A stretch of DNA of 64,000 nt from DASZHJ01 sp035581425 (GCA_035581425.1 DATJVP010000159.1:1-64000); one strand, 5' to 3'; positions 51,172-60,762 are shown, counted from the first letter of the stretch. Program-made: numbers and translations. Notes: generated by a model not told the origin, from the sequence alone.

Positions 51172-51852
51172 ATGACCATCGGCTTTTCGATTACGCGCAT
51201 CCGCCGTCGCGTCGATCCCGCAACCATCGCCGCCTTCGCGCGCCTGCCGGTCGCCAATGTCAGCGATTGCATGTCGCGCATGACCGCCGGCGGCGCCAAG
51301 CTCCGCCCGATGCACTCAGAGGGCGTGCTGGCCGGTCCCGCTTTCACGGTCAAGACGCGCCCCGGTGACAATCTGATGGTGCACAAGGCGCTCGACATCG
51401 CCGACCCCGGCGATGTCATCGTGGTGGACGCCGGTGGTGACCTCACCAATTCCATCATCGGCGAGATCATGATGAACCAGGCCATCCGGCGCGGCCTCGC
51501 CGGCATTGTGATCTACGGCGCCATTCGCGATCACGGTACGATCCGCCGGCAGAACTGGCCCGTCTTCGCCTGCGGCGTCACCCACCGCGGCCCGTACAAG
51601 GATGGGCCCGGCGAAATCGGAGGCGTCATAGCCTTCGACGGCATGGTGATCGAGCCGGGCGACCTCATGCTCGGCGACGAAGATGGACTGCTCTGCATAC
51701 CCTACAACGCAACGGCGAAAGTACTCGCTGATACGCAAAAGAAGCATGCCGCGGAGGAAGAGACCCTTGCCGCAATTGCCGCCGGAAAATCGCTCGACCG
51801 GTCCTGGGTGGACAAATCCTTGGACAGGCTGGGCTGCGAATTCAAGGACTAA
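51172..51852 (+). CDS. ligK: 4-carboxy-4-hydroxy-2-oxoadipate aldolase (LigK, RraA-like)
   Basis: A 226-residue RraA-fold class II aldolase that splits 4-carboxy-4-hydroxy-2-oxoadipate into pyruvate and oxaloacetate and can decarboxylate oxaloacetate. VANVSDCMSRM, the GDVIVVDAGGD strand, and VIYGAIRDHGTI with the Arg-Asp pair that binds substrate and metal are visible. AAGGAGCC precedes the ATG. It is the final step of the lig route and is coupled to ligJ. Confidence 0.92.
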   Translation: MTIGFSITRIRRRVDPATIAAFARLPVANVSDCMSRMTAGGAKLRPMHSEGVLAGPAFTVKTRPGDNLMVHKALDIADPGDVIVVDAGGDLTNSIIGEIMMNQAIRRGLAGIVIYGAIRDHGTIRRQNWPVFACGVTHRGPYKDGPGEIGGVIAFDGMVIEPGDLMLGDEDGLLCIPYNATAKVLADTQKKHAAEEETLAAIAAGKSLDRSWVDKSLDRLGCEFKD

Positions 51853-51890
51853 GGATCGCGCGAGGGGCACCGCGAGCGGCGCGCCGCAAA

Positions 51891-52757
51891 TCAGCGCGCC
51901 CACACCTCGTCCAAGCTTAGCGGACGCGTCAACAGACCCTGAGACAGGCAGTAGCGTACCGCCAAGGCGATCGCCGGATCGATCGCCTTTCGGCCGATCG
52001 GCCGCGGATCGCGCGCTTCCGCCGGGTGCGCCGCCTTGAGCTCGCGGAACAACCGCAATAGCTCCGCCACCACCGCCGGCTCGCGCTCCGCGATATCGCG
52101 CCGTACCGTCAGCAGATGATTTACCGGTATGAAGCCGTGCCGCTCGAAGAACGCCTCGCCTGCCGCCTTGGCATCGGGAAAAACCTGGCGCAGATCCTCA
52201 CTGTCGGGGACGTCGTTGCCGACGATCACCGCATCGAGTTCGCCCGCTCGCAATAGCTTCAACAAGTCCTGGCCGGCCGCCGCCCGTTTGACCCAGGGCG
52301 GGTCGCAATACTCCGCGACATGCGCGCCTTCGAAGGTCAGCCACTGCACATCCTGCGGCCTGACACCATGCACATCCTCGAGCACGCCGCGCAGCCACAC
52401 GCCCGTGGTCTGACTATAGGCCCGCACACCGATGCGGCGGCCCCTGAGGTCGCTCGGTCCCCGCAACGGCGAATCCTTCAGGCACAGCAGCGCTGCCTCC
52501 TGAAATCGCGCGGCCAATACGATCGGCAGCAGCACGATCGGCTTCTCGGCCGCGCGCGCCTGCAGAAACGTTGCAATCGCCAGCTCCGAGACGTCGAAAG
52601 CCTGATTGCGCACCATCGGCGCAAAGGCCCGGCTGATCGTCTCAAACGGCTCGAACGCCAGCCGCAGCGACGAAGACGCGACCGCGCCCGTGAACAGTGG
52701 CTCGGTGTATTTCGTCCGCCCGATCGCCGTCTTCAATGCCCGCGGTTGCTGGCTCAT
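51891..52757 (-). CDS. 4,5-dihydroxyphthalate decarboxylase-like protein (binding-protein fold)
   Basis: A 288-residue protein with the periplasmic-binding-protein fold but no signal peptide (start MSQQPRALKTAIGRTKYTEP). RLAFEPFETISRAFAPMVRN, FDVSELAIATFLQAR, LRGRRIGVRAYSQTTGVWLR and FIPVNHLLTVRRDIAEREP match the family of cytosolic 4,5-dihydroxyphthalate decarboxylases, which form protocatechuate in phthalate degradation. Since it sits among ligJ, ligK and ligI, it may supply their protocatechuate. No phthalate dioxygenase is in the window, so the true substrate may be another hydroxylated benzoate. It runs opposite to its neighbours. An in-frame extension to 52829 is less likely. Confidence 0.72.
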   Translation of the reverse strand: MSQQPRALKTAIGRTKYTEPLFTGAVASSSLRLAFEPFETISRAFAPMVRNQAFDVSELAIATFLQARAAEKPIVLLPIVLAARFQEAALLCLKDSPLRGPSDLRGRRIGVRAYSQTTGVWLRGVLEDVHGVRPQDVQWLTFEGAHVAEYCDPPWVKRAAAGQDLLKLLRAGELDAVIVGNDVPDSEDLRQVFPDAKAAGEAFFERHGFIPVNHLLTVRRDIAEREPAVVAELLRLFRELKAAHPAEARDPRPIGRKAIDPAIALAVRYCLSQGLLTRPLSLDEVWAR

Positions 52758-52970
52758 CGCTTCCACCGCTCGCCGCCAAACAAAATCCCCATGGGCCCGG
52801 ACATTAGTGCACGTGCAAATAGACGCCAACCCTGTATATCTCGTCGTTGACTGTCTACGGGACGGCGCTTACATCCCCATCAAGGTGATTTTGACAGGCG
52901 CGTATCCCCTGGTGCTGCCCATTCGGTGATCGAAGGCCAGTTGCGAGGGTATCGCTGAGGATCGAGCATC

Positions 52971-53885
52971 GTGGAATTTCAGAAGACTCCTGGCTGGTTG
53001 GATTGGTACACGGGCCCCTCCAAGCCGCACTTCAAGTTGCCCGCAGGCGCGGTCGACGCGCATTGCCATGTTTTTGGCCCCGGCGCTGAGTTTCCCTTTG
53101 CGCCGGAGCGTAAATACACGCCTTGCGACGCGTCGAGGCAGCAGCTTTATGCATTGCGCGACCATTTGGGTTTCGCGCGCAATGTCGTCGTGCAGGCGAC
53201 CTGCCACGGCGCCGACAACCGCGCGATGGTGGATGCGCTGGTGCATTCGGGTGGCCGTGCGCGCGGCATCGCGACTGTCAGGCGTGGCGTCACTGATCGC
53301 GAGCTGCAGGACATGCACGCGGCCGGCGTGCGCGGTGTGCGCTTCAATTTCGTGAAGCGATTGGTCGACTTCACGCCCAGTGACGAGCTGAATGAGATTG
53401 CCGGCCGCATCGCGCCATTGGGCTGGCACGTGGTGATCTATTTCGAGGCGGTGGACCTGCCGGAGCTGTGGTCTTTTTTCACTGCGCTGCCGACCGTCGT
53501 CGTCGTCGATCATATGGGCCGGCCCGACGTCAGCCTGCCCGTCGACGGTCCGCAGTTCGAGCTGTTCATCAGGTTCATGCGCGAGAACCCTAACGTCTGG
53601 AGCAAGGTCACTTGCCCCGAGCGCTTGAGCGTCACCGGCCCTAAGGCCCTCCACGGCGAGCGCAACGCCTACCGAGACGTGGTGCCCTTCGCCAAGCGCA
53701 TCGTCGGGAGTTTCCCCGACCGGGTCCTATGGGGGACCGACTGGCCGCATCCGAACCTAAGGGACCATATGCCCGACGACGGATTGCTCGTCGACTTCAT
53801 CCCGCACATTGCGACCACGCCCGAGCTGCAGAGGAAGCTCCTCGTCGAAAATCCGATGCGCCTCTATTGGCCGGAGGAGAAATAA
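52971..53885 (+). CDS. ligI: 2-pyrone-4,6-dicarboxylate lactonase LigI
   Basis: A 304-residue amidohydrolase-fold lactonase that opens 2-pyrone-4,6-dicarboxylate to 4-oxalomesaconate. VDAHCHVFGPGAEFPFAPER is the signature start (HxH without bound metal in the characterised enzyme), followed by VVQATCHGADN, GVRFNFVKRLV, VVVDHMGRPD and LWGTDWPHPN with the catalytic Asp. GTG at 52971 is the start. The stop TAA overlaps the ligA ATG by one base. Confidence 0.93.
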   Translation: MEFQKTPGWLDWYTGPSKPHFKLPAGAVDAHCHVFGPGAEFPFAPERKYTPCDASRQQLYALRDHLGFARNVVVQATCHGADNRAMVDALVHSGGRARGIATVRRGVTDRELQDMHAAGVRGVRFNFVKRLVDFTPSDELNEIAGRIAPLGWHVVIYFEAVDLPELWSFFTALPTVVVVDHMGRPDVSLPVDGPQFELFIRFMRENPNVWSKVTCPERLSVTGPKALHGERNAYRDVVPFAKRIVGSFPDRVLWGTDWPHPNLRDHMPDDGLLVDFIPHIATTPELQRKLLVENPMRLYWPEEK

Positions 53886-54286
53886 TGGCCCTGGACAAGC
53901 CCTATCTGGACGTTCCCGGCACCACGGTCTTTGACGCCGAGCAGTCGCGCAAGGGCTATTATCTTAATCAGTTCTGCATGTCGCTCATGAAGGCCGAGAA
54001 TCGCGAACGCTTCAAGGCCAACGAGCGCGCCTACCTCGACGAGTGGCCGATGACCGAGGAGCAGAAGCAAGCCGTGCTCGCGCTCGATCTGAACCGCTGC
54101 ATCGAACTGGGTGGGAATATCTATTTCCTGGCCAAACTCGGCGCGACCCACGGCCGGAGCTTTCAGCGGATGGCCAGCATGATGACCGGAATGACGGAGG
54201 ATCAGTATCGCGACATGATGATCGCCGGTGGGCGCTCGATCGAGGGTAATCGCTACGTCGGCGAGCGCGCCAAGGAGAAGAAATAA
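53885..54286 (+). CDS. ligA: Protocatechuate 4,5-dioxygenase alpha subunit LigA
   Basis: A 133-residue all-helical small subunit of protocatechuate 4,5-dioxygenase, which caps the active site of the beta subunit. LDVPGTTVFDAEQSRKGYYL, FKANERAYLDEWPMTEEQK, LGGNIYFLAKLGATHGRSFQ and MASMMTGMTEDQYRDMM are family features. The length is normal. It overlaps the ligI stop by 1 bp and ends directly before the ligB start, so the three are translated together. Confidence 0.94.
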   Translation: MALDKPYLDVPGTTVFDAEQSRKGYYLNQFCMSLMKAENRERFKANERAYLDEWPMTEEQKQAVLALDLNRCIELGGNIYFLAKLGATHGRSFQRMASMMTGMTEDQYRDMMIAGGRSIEGNRYVGERAKEKK

Positions 54287-55132
54287 GTGAGCCGCATCAC
54301 CGCTAGCGTCTACACATCGCATGTGCCGGCAATCGGTGCCGCGATCGACCTCGGCAAAACGAACGATCCCTATTGGGCCCCGCTGTTCAAGGGCTATGAA
54401 TTTTCCAAGCAGTGGATGCGCGATCAGAAACCCGACGTCGTCTTCCTCGTCTACAACGACCATGCGACCGCATTCAGCCTCGAGATGATCCCGACCTTTG
54501 CGATCGGCACCGCGGCCGAATTTCAGGTCGCCGACGAAGGTTGGGGGCCGCGGCCGGTACCCAAAGTCATCGGCCATCCGGTTCTTGCCTCGCATATCGC
54601 GCAATCGGTGATCCAAGACGATTTCGACCTGACCATCGTCAACAAGATGGATGTCGACCACGGCCTCACGGTGCCGATGAATTTGCTGTTCGGCTCGCCT
54701 GCAGCCTGGCCCTGTTTAGTGATCCCGTTCGCGGTCAACGTGTTGCAGTATCCCGTACCCTCGGGCCGGCGCTGCTTCAATCTGGGCCGCGCGATCCGCA
54801 AGGCCGTCGAATCTTTTGACGAGCCGCTCAACGTGCAGATATGGGGCACCGGCGGCATGAGCCATCAACTGCAGGGACCGCGCGCCGGGCTCATAAATAC
54901 CAAATTCGACAGCGCCTTCTTCGACCGGCTGATCGCCGATCCCGAAGGTCAAGCGGCGGTGCCGTCCATCGACTATGTCCGTGAGGCCGGCTCGGAAGCA
55001 ATCGAGCTCGTGATGTGGTTGATCGCCCGCGGCGCGATGAGCGATAAGCCGCCCAAACTCATACACCGCTTCTATCACGTGCCCGCAAGCAATACGGCGG
55101 TGGGGCATCTCATCCTGGAGAACCAGGCGTAG
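54287..55132 (+). CDS. ligB: Protocatechuate 4,5-dioxygenase beta subunit LigB
   Basis: A 281-residue catalytic subunit of the extradiol dioxygenase that cleaves protocatechuate between C4 and C5 with Fe(II). TSHVPAIGAAIDLGKTNDPY holds the first His ligand, VFLVYNDHATAFSLEM the second, and REAGSEAIELVMWLI the Glu region; MDVDHGLTVPM contains the catalytic His. GTG at 54287 follows the ligA stop without a gap. It is the entry enzyme of the lig cluster. Confidence 0.94.
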   Translation: MSRITASVYTSHVPAIGAAIDLGKTNDPYWAPLFKGYEFSKQWMRDQKPDVVFLVYNDHATAFSLEMIPTFAIGTAAEFQVADEGWGPRPVPKVIGHPVLASHIAQSVIQDDFDLTIVNKMDVDHGLTVPMNLLFGSPAAWPCLVIPFAVNVLQYPVPSGRRCFNLGRAIRKAVESFDEPLNVQIWGTGGMSHQLQGPRAGLINTKFDSAFFDRLIADPEGQAAVPSIDYVREAGSEAIELVMWLIARGAMSDKPPKLIHRFYHVPASNTAVGHLILENQA

Positions 55133-55244
55133 AAGTAGGGTTCGATCTGCCCGTGGGGAGCGCCATGGCAACCTCTGGGAATGACGGCGGCCAGGATTCC
55201 TTCCGAGCATCCCGTGGAGAGATGATCGTGAACGCGGGATCTTC

Positions 55245-56354
55245 ATGGTGACGAGACCACCTATCTCGACTCACAGCGGGGGCCCAGACTCGATCAGGGT
55301 TCGCGGGATCCGCAAAACCTACGCAGACGTTGTCGCTCTGGATACGATCGACCTCGACATCAAGGTCGGGGAATTCCTTACAATCCTTGGGCCCTCCGGA
55401 TCCGGCAAATCGACTTTTCTGATGATCCTTGCCGGTTTCGTTCGGCCAGACCAGGGCAGCATCCTCGTCTCGGGCCGAGAATTCGCGACGCTGCCTCCGC
55501 ACCGTCGCGACGTCGGGCTTGTGTTCCAGAATTATGCTCTGTTCCCGCATATGAACGTGGCGGAAAATGTCCGGTTTCCGCTGCGCTACCGCGACCTACC
55601 CCGCGCCGAAATTCCCAATCGTGTGCGCCGCGCTCTCGAGCTCGTGCGCCTCGAGGACTTCGAAGAGCGCCGGATCGATCAGTTGTCAGGCGGCCAGAAA
55701 CAGCGCGTCGCATTGGCACGCGCCATCGTGTTCGACCCGACAATGCTGCTGATGGATGAGCCGCTCTCGGCACTCGATAAAAAACTTCGGGAACAGATGC
55801 AGGTGGAATTGAAGCATTTGCACAGGAGAATTGGCACGACGACCATTTACGTTACGCACGATCAGCGGGAGGCGCTCACGATGTCGGACCGCATCGTCGT
55901 GATGAATGAAGGAAGAATCGTGCAGATCGGAAACCCGATCGATGTCTACGAGCGGCCCAACAGCATGTTCGTCGCCGACTTTTTAGGCGATTCCCAATTC
56001 GTTCCAGTTCAGGCAATGGGCGCGGATCACGTGAGCCTGGGCGACACCCGATTGCAATTGGGGCGACCCGTTCCATCCACGTCGGCGAAACTGTACTTGC
56101 TGTTACGTCCTGAAAAGCTTGAGGTCCTCTCATCGCCGGGCGCCGAGCCAGAACTCAATCGGCTCAGTTGTTGCCTCAGAGAAATTCTATATCAAGGCGA
56201 GCAGGTGATGCTGGCCGTCGAGCTGGATACGGGCCAGACGATCACGGTTCGCCGCGGCACAGGCGAAGCAATGATGCGCAAGCTGCCGAATGTCGGCGAG
56301 CGGCTGACGATCGGACTCCATCCGAAGGATACGCTCGTCATTCCCGGCGCGTGA
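55245..56354 (+). CDS. ABC transporter ATP-binding protein (PotA-like)
   Basis: A 369-residue ATPase of the spermidine/putrescine-type import family. Walker A is GPSGSGKST, the Q-loop is VFQNYALFPHMNV, the signature is LSGGQKQRVALARA, Walker B is LLMDEPLSALD, and the switch is VTHDQREA. A C-terminal TOBE regulatory domain starts at about residue 275. It starts 112 bp after ligB and leads the operon ATPase - binding protein - two permeases - M24 protein. Confidence 0.92.
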   Translation: MVTRPPISTHSGGPDSIRVRGIRKTYADVVALDTIDLDIKVGEFLTILGPSGSGKSTFLMILAGFVRPDQGSILVSGREFATLPPHRRDVGLVFQNYALFPHMNVAENVRFPLRYRDLPRAEIPNRVRRALELVRLEDFEERRIDQLSGGQKQRVALARAIVFDPTMLLMDEPLSALDKKLREQMQVELKHLHRRIGTTTIYVTHDQREALTMSDRIVVMNEGRIVQIGNPIDVYERPNSMFVADFLGDSQFVPVQAMGADHVSLGDTRLQLGRPVPSTSAKLYLLLRPEKLEVLSSPGAEPELNRLSCCLREILYQGEQVMLAVELDTGQTITVRRGTGEAMMRKLPNVGERLTIGLHPKDTLVIPGA

Positions 56355-56468
56355 CAGAGCGTGCGCCGTAGTTGCGATCGGGTTTTCGCGGCGTTAGTGT
56401 ATCCGGGTATTCCTACGGAGATCATGCCCGACACAACAATGCGGGTGAATACATCCAAGGAGGCTCGC

Positions 56469-57494
56469 GTGCGACCTGCCGCTTTCCTCGCTGCTGCTGT
56501 TTCCCTCACGATAGCAACCAGCGCTGTCGCTGCCGAAAAGCTCAGCTATGTCACCTCGGGGGGTGTCTATCTCGAAAATATCAAGAAGGCCTTCCTGGAG
56601 CCGATTGGCAAGAAGCTCGACATCGAATGGACCATTGAGACCGCGGACAATGATACGCAAGTCAGAGTGCAGGTCGCGTCGGGCAACGTCACCTACGACA
56701 TCGTGGAGTTTGGCGCCTCGCAATGCGCGCTCGGTGCGTCGCAGGGGCTCTATGAGAAGCTCGACTACTCCATCATCAACAACACGGATCTCGCGCCCGG
56801 ATCATTCAGCGACTATTACGTCGGCAGCACCGTCTTCTCGATCGTGATCGCGTGGAACACCAAGACGGCCGGAGCAAATCCGCCGCAATCATGGGCTGAT
56901 TTCTGGAACACCGAGAAGTTCCCGGGCACGCGATCCCTGAGGAAGACCGCGCGCGGCATGCTCGAGGCTGCCCTCATGGCCGACGGCGTCCCACCCGAGA
57001 AGGTCTATCCAATCGATTTGGATCGAGCCATCGCGAGCCTTCGCAAGATCAAGCCGAAGATCAAGGCATGGTGGCTGTCAGGCGCGGAGTCGCAGCAATT
57101 CGTGAAGGAAGGCGGGATCGACATGATCGGTGCCTTCAACGCCCGGATGGATTCCGTGGCGAGCGATGGAGCGCCCATCACTTACACGTTCAATCAGGGC
57201 ATTCTCGATTTTGGCTGCTGGGCGATAGTCAAGGGATCCAAGAAGGGGGATCTCTCGATGAGGGTTCTCGCAGAGTTCGTGAAGGCGGAATATCAGGCCG
57301 AAATGTCTCGCCTTTCGAACTATGGCGCCGCCAATACCAAGATTCTCGATACCGGCAAAATCTCGCCGGAGCTCGCCAAGCGGCTACCGACCGCGCCGGA
57401 TAATCTGAAGCGACAGATTTTTGCCAACCCTGAATGGTGGGTTCAGAACGGCGCCAAGGCCATCGAGCGCTTCGATCAATTCATGGCCGAATAG
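56469..57494 (+). CDS. Extracellular solute-binding protein (PotD-like)
   Basis: A 341-residue periplasmic binding protein. The GTG at 56469 is chosen because AAGGAGG lies 5 nt upstream and gives a clean signal peptide (RPAAFLAAAVSLTIATSAVA|A); ATG codons at 56424 and 56439 would add a polar extension. The mature part has EKLSYVTSGGVYLENIKKAF, YDIVEFGASQ, NPPQSWADFWNTEKFPGTRS and GAFNARMDS, as in PotD-like proteins that bind polyamines or other small organics. The ligand is unknown; the neighbouring M24 protein could act on it. Confidence 0.88.
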   Translation: MRPAAFLAAAVSLTIATSAVAAEKLSYVTSGGVYLENIKKAFLEPIGKKLDIEWTIETADNDTQVRVQVASGNVTYDIVEFGASQCALGASQGLYEKLDYSIINNTDLAPGSFSDYYVGSTVFSIVIAWNTKTAGANPPQSWADFWNTEKFPGTRSLRKTARGMLEAALMADGVPPEKVYPIDLDRAIASLRKIKPKIKAWWLSGAESQQFVKEGGIDMIGAFNARMDSVASDGAPITYTFNQGILDFGCWAIVKGSKKGDLSMRVLAEFVKAEYQAEMSRLSNYGAANTKILDTGKISPELAKRLPTAPDNLKRQIFANPEWWVQNGAKAIERFDQFMAE

Positions 57495-57508
57495 ACCGAT
57501 CTGCCTTC

Positions 57509-58423
57509 ATGTCCGACGAGGCGTCATCCGCGGGCGCGATCGAGGGCGCGGATAACGTCAATGTGCGGCCGCTTGCGCTAGTCGCGCGTCGCGAGCGCCT
57601 TCTCATGATCGGGCTTTTTTCGCCAGCATTCCTTCTGATGGCGACGTTCGTAGTCCTTCCGATAGCGTGGCTGTTCTACCTTTCTTTCGTGGACAACGCG
57701 CAATTCAGCACGGTCCACTACAGCCGCATGATCGAATACTCCTCCTATTACAAAATCCTCCTCACGACGCTTCGGATCAGCATCATCGTTACCGTCATTT
57801 GCGCGATCGCCGGCTATCCTGTTGCCTATCTGCTCGCCCAACTCGCGCCGCCTTGGTCGATAATTTGCCTCAGCCTCGTGGTCATTCCGTTTTGGACCTC
57901 CTTGCTGGTTCGCACCTACGCATGGCTGGTGCTTTTGAGCTCGAATGGCCCGATCAACTCGTTCGTTGAGTGGCTCTCCATCACCGATAAGCCGCTCGAA
58001 TTGGTTTTCAACGAGACCGGGACCGTCATCGGGATGGTGCATGTGATGCTGCCCTTCTTCATTCTACCCCTCTATTCGGTCATAAAATCCTTCGATTGGT
58101 CACTGATCCAGGCTGCCTCGAGCCTCGGAGCGCCGCCGATCTCCGCATTCGCCCGGGTATTCCTGCCGCTCTCTTTGCCGGGCCTCGTGGCCGGCGCGGT
58201 GCTTGTCTTTGTTCAGAGCCTTGGATTTTTCGTGACACCCGCCGTGCTCGGCGGCGGAAACGTGACGATGGTTTCAATGAAGATCGCCAGCAATGTTCAG
58301 AACTACTTCGAGTGGGGAGCCTCTAGCGCGTTCGGCGTCGTCCTCCTGATATCCGCATTCGGAGTTCTCGCCATTGCCGCAAGGATGCTCGGATTGGAGC
58401 GAACATTCGGAATGACGAGATGA
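57509..58423 (+). CDS. ABC transporter permease (PotB-like)
   Basis: A 304-residue inner-membrane permease with about six helices. The coupling motif that docks on the ATPase is AASSLGAPPISAFARVFLPL (EAA loop). The N-terminal ~35 residues are soluble. It starts 14 bp after the binding-protein stop and its stop overlaps the next permease start (ATGA). Confidence 0.92.
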   Translation: MSDEASSAGAIEGADNVNVRPLALVARRERLLMIGLFSPAFLLMATFVVLPIAWLFYLSFVDNAQFSTVHYSRMIEYSSYYKILLTTLRISIIVTVICAIAGYPVAYLLAQLAPPWSIICLSLVVIPFWTSLLVRTYAWLVLLSSNGPINSFVEWLSITDKPLELVFNETGTVIGMVHVMLPFFILPLYSVIKSFDWSLIQAASSLGAPPISAFARVFLPLSLPGLVAGAVLVFVQSLGFFVTPAVLGGGNVTMVSMKIASNVQNYFEWGASSAFGVVLLISAFGVLAIAARMLGLERTFGMTR

Positions 58424-59214
58424 GCACCGCTCATTCAACGGGTTTACCCCGTCGTCATTGGCTGTATTCGATCGTCGGCACCGTCCTGCTTTTCCTCGTT
58501 TTGCCCGTGTGCATCGTCATTCCCGAATCATTCTCGGACTCGAAATATTTATCGTTCCCGCCTCCGGGCTTTTCACTGAAGTGGTATTCAGCCTTCCTGA
58601 GTTCCGATGACTGGCTCTCTTCCGCGCGCGCCTCGCTGGTGGCCGCGACTTTGACTATGCTCTTTGCGACCCCGGTCGGCGTCGCAAGCGCCTATGCCAT
58701 TAGCAACCTCGGACCAAGATTCCAGCGCATCTCGATGGCTTTCATACTGCTTCCGGTGATTGTGCCGAGCATGTTGATCGCTATCGGCATCTTTTATGTC
58801 TACATTCGCCTGAGCCTCGTGAACACGATGCTCGGCATTGTGATCGCGCATAGCATCCTCGCGATTCCGTTCGTGATCGTCACTCTCTTGTCCGCGCTGC
58901 GGTCCTTCGACCTTCGGCAAGAACTGGTGGCGCGCAGCCTCGGCGCGCCGCGCTTTGCCGCGTTTTGGCGGGTGACACTGCCTCAGATCCGTCCAGCCGT
59001 GATCTCCGCCGCCCTATTCGCATTTATCATCTCGCTCGACGAGGTGATCGTCAGCTTGTTCGTCGCCGGCGGAAACAACATGGTGCTGACACGCCGGATG
59101 TTCGTCGCATTGCGCGATGCGCTCGATCCAACGATCGCCGCGATCTCGACGTTCTTCGTCGTTGTTTCGCTGGCCGTACTTGGAACGGTCGCACTCCTCA
59201 GCAGGAAGCGCTGA
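58420..59214 (+). CDS. ABC transporter permease (PotC-like)
   Basis: A 264-residue permease, the second membrane subunit of the importer. The EAA loop is ARSLGAPRFAAFWRVTLPQI, and SLDEVIVSLFVAGG near the C-terminus is typical of PotC-like permeases. The ATGA overlap with the previous gene indicates coupled translation and a heterodimeric channel. Confidence 0.92.
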   Translation: MSTAHSTGLPRRHWLYSIVGTVLLFLVLPVCIVIPESFSDSKYLSFPPPGFSLKWYSAFLSSDDWLSSARASLVAATLTMLFATPVGVASAYAISNLGPRFQRISMAFILLPVIVPSMLIAIGIFYVYIRLSLVNTMLGIVIAHSILAIPFVIVTLLSALRSFDLRQELVARSLGAPRFAAFWRVTLPQIRPAVISAALFAFIISLDEVIVSLFVAGGNNMVLTRRMFVALRDALDPTIAAISTFFVVVSLAVLGTVALLSRKR

Positions 59215-59260
59215 ATGCTTGTCTCTTCGGTGAGGTAACAGAGGGAACGGAGCTACTGCC

Positions 59261-60511
59261 ATGGCTGCACCCAAATCCAACCTCGGGATGATGCCCGGAG
59301 CGCACAGCGTCCCAATCGAGCCGGACCTGCTGGCTTTCTCGCCTTCGGAATATCGCGATCGCTTGAACCGGCTGCGAGCACTGATGTCGCAGCAGAAGAT
59401 CGATCTTCTTTATCTCACGTCGCCCGAAGCGGTCTGCTGGGCGCATGGCTTCTTTGCAAGCTGGTACAAGGGTCATGGGCCGATGCGATATCCCAATCTC
59501 TATGGGACGGCGGTCCACGTCGATAGCGACGAATTCATCCACTTCGACGCGCCGAATGAAGTGGCGGTACTGGCGCGGCGGTCCGTCTCTCGCGACAATC
59601 GGTATTTCCCGTCGCGGGAAGCGGGACCCAACCTTCAATTCATCATCAGCACCTTGCGCGAGAAGGGTTGGTTGTCGGGAACCATCGGCCTCGAGTTCTG
59701 GAGTTATCTGCCAAACCGCGCCGTCAGTACGATGTTCGAAGGCGCGTTACTTGCGGAAGGTTGTCGCGTCGTCGATGCCAGCGCGATCGTTCGCCGCGTG
59801 AGGCGGGTGAAATCCCTCAAAGAGATCTCCTACATTGAGGAGGCGGTTCGGCTGGCCGACATCGGTCATAAAGAGATACAAGCCAAGCTCCGGCCGGGTA
59901 TCACGGAGCTCGAGCTCTTCGGCGAAGTTACGCGAGCCATGATGACGGCGGGGAGCGAATTTCCGGCGCTGATCCCAATATTCAACGTCGTTCCAGTCCA
60001 TGACGGCCGCTCTGAAATAACCGGACATACTATGGCCGGCCGGACGGTGATCAAGACCGGCGACATGCTCAAGGCGGATTTGTGCGGCGTTTACAATCGC
60101 TACCACGGCAACGTGATGCGGGGCTATTTCGTCGGGGATCCGCCGAAGCAGATGGTCGAGCAGCATCGTCGAGCGGCTGGCGCTTTCGAGGCCATGCGCA
60201 CGGTAAAAAGCGGGATGACCGTTCGCGAGGTTAACGCGATCCTGAAAGCATATTTGGAGAGCGCGGGGCTCTGGGACGAGCCCGGCTGGGCACTCGGCTA
60301 CGAGCTCGGGATCAGCATGCCACCGGATTGGGTTGGTGAGTTTTATTTCAACGCACGCGATGACAAGTACCTCGATCGCGTATTCGAAGAGAACATGGTC
60401 ACAAACTTCGAGAGCCTCTTTGGAACGTGGCTTGTCGATACCTGCGTCTATCAAAAGTCGGGGACCCGATTCATGTCCAAGCTGCCCTTGGATATTTTTG
60501 GGGTCGGCTAG
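59261..60511 (+). CDS. M24-fold protein (creatinase/prolidase family) lacking several metal ligands
   Basis: A 416-residue pita-bread-fold protein with the N-terminal creatinase domain (~40-175) and C-terminal M24 domain (~185-410). Where active metallopeptidases have Asp-x10-Asp, this reads D-LCGVYNRYHG-N, so the second Asp is Asn; the GHGIGL histidine is Tyr (GYELGI); the last Glu of the R-x-E-D motif is replaced in GTWLVDTC; one Glu (NFESLFG) remains. This pattern suggests a metal-free hydrolase like creatinase, or a lyase, rather than a peptidase. It ends the ABC importer operon (46 bp gap), so it probably acts on the imported compound. Confidence 0.8.
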   Translation: MAAPKSNLGMMPGAHSVPIEPDLLAFSPSEYRDRLNRLRALMSQQKIDLLYLTSPEAVCWAHGFFASWYKGHGPMRYPNLYGTAVHVDSDEFIHFDAPNEVAVLARRSVSRDNRYFPSREAGPNLQFIISTLREKGWLSGTIGLEFWSYLPNRAVSTMFEGALLAEGCRVVDASAIVRRVRRVKSLKEISYIEEAVRLADIGHKEIQAKLRPGITELELFGEVTRAMMTAGSEFPALIPIFNVVPVHDGRSEITGHTMAGRTVIKTGDMLKADLCGVYNRYHGNVMRGYFVGDPPKQMVEQHRRAAGAFEAMRTVKSGMTVREVNAILKAYLESAGLWDEPGWALGYELGISMPPDWVGEFYFNARDDKYLDRVFEENMVTNFESLFGTWLVDTCVYQKSGTRFMSKLPLDIFGVG

Positions 60512-60762
60512 TCGCGCGGCTGGCTCTCGATCCTGCCTGACACCGCCGGCCCGTGCGCACGCTCCCGGAGAATCGAGTTCGGCGGGTGACCGCGGGCTCG
60601 AGGCTAGGACCCCAGCATCGGCGCGTCGCGAACGCGCTAATCCGCCGCGATTCCGCCGGCGCGGAGGAAGCAATACGAGCGCATTTGCGCCATGTGCGCG
60701 CGAAGATGCTCGGATGCTGATCGTAGTGAGGCATCGGGCGGGCCTGGGGCGCGGCGCCCCCG

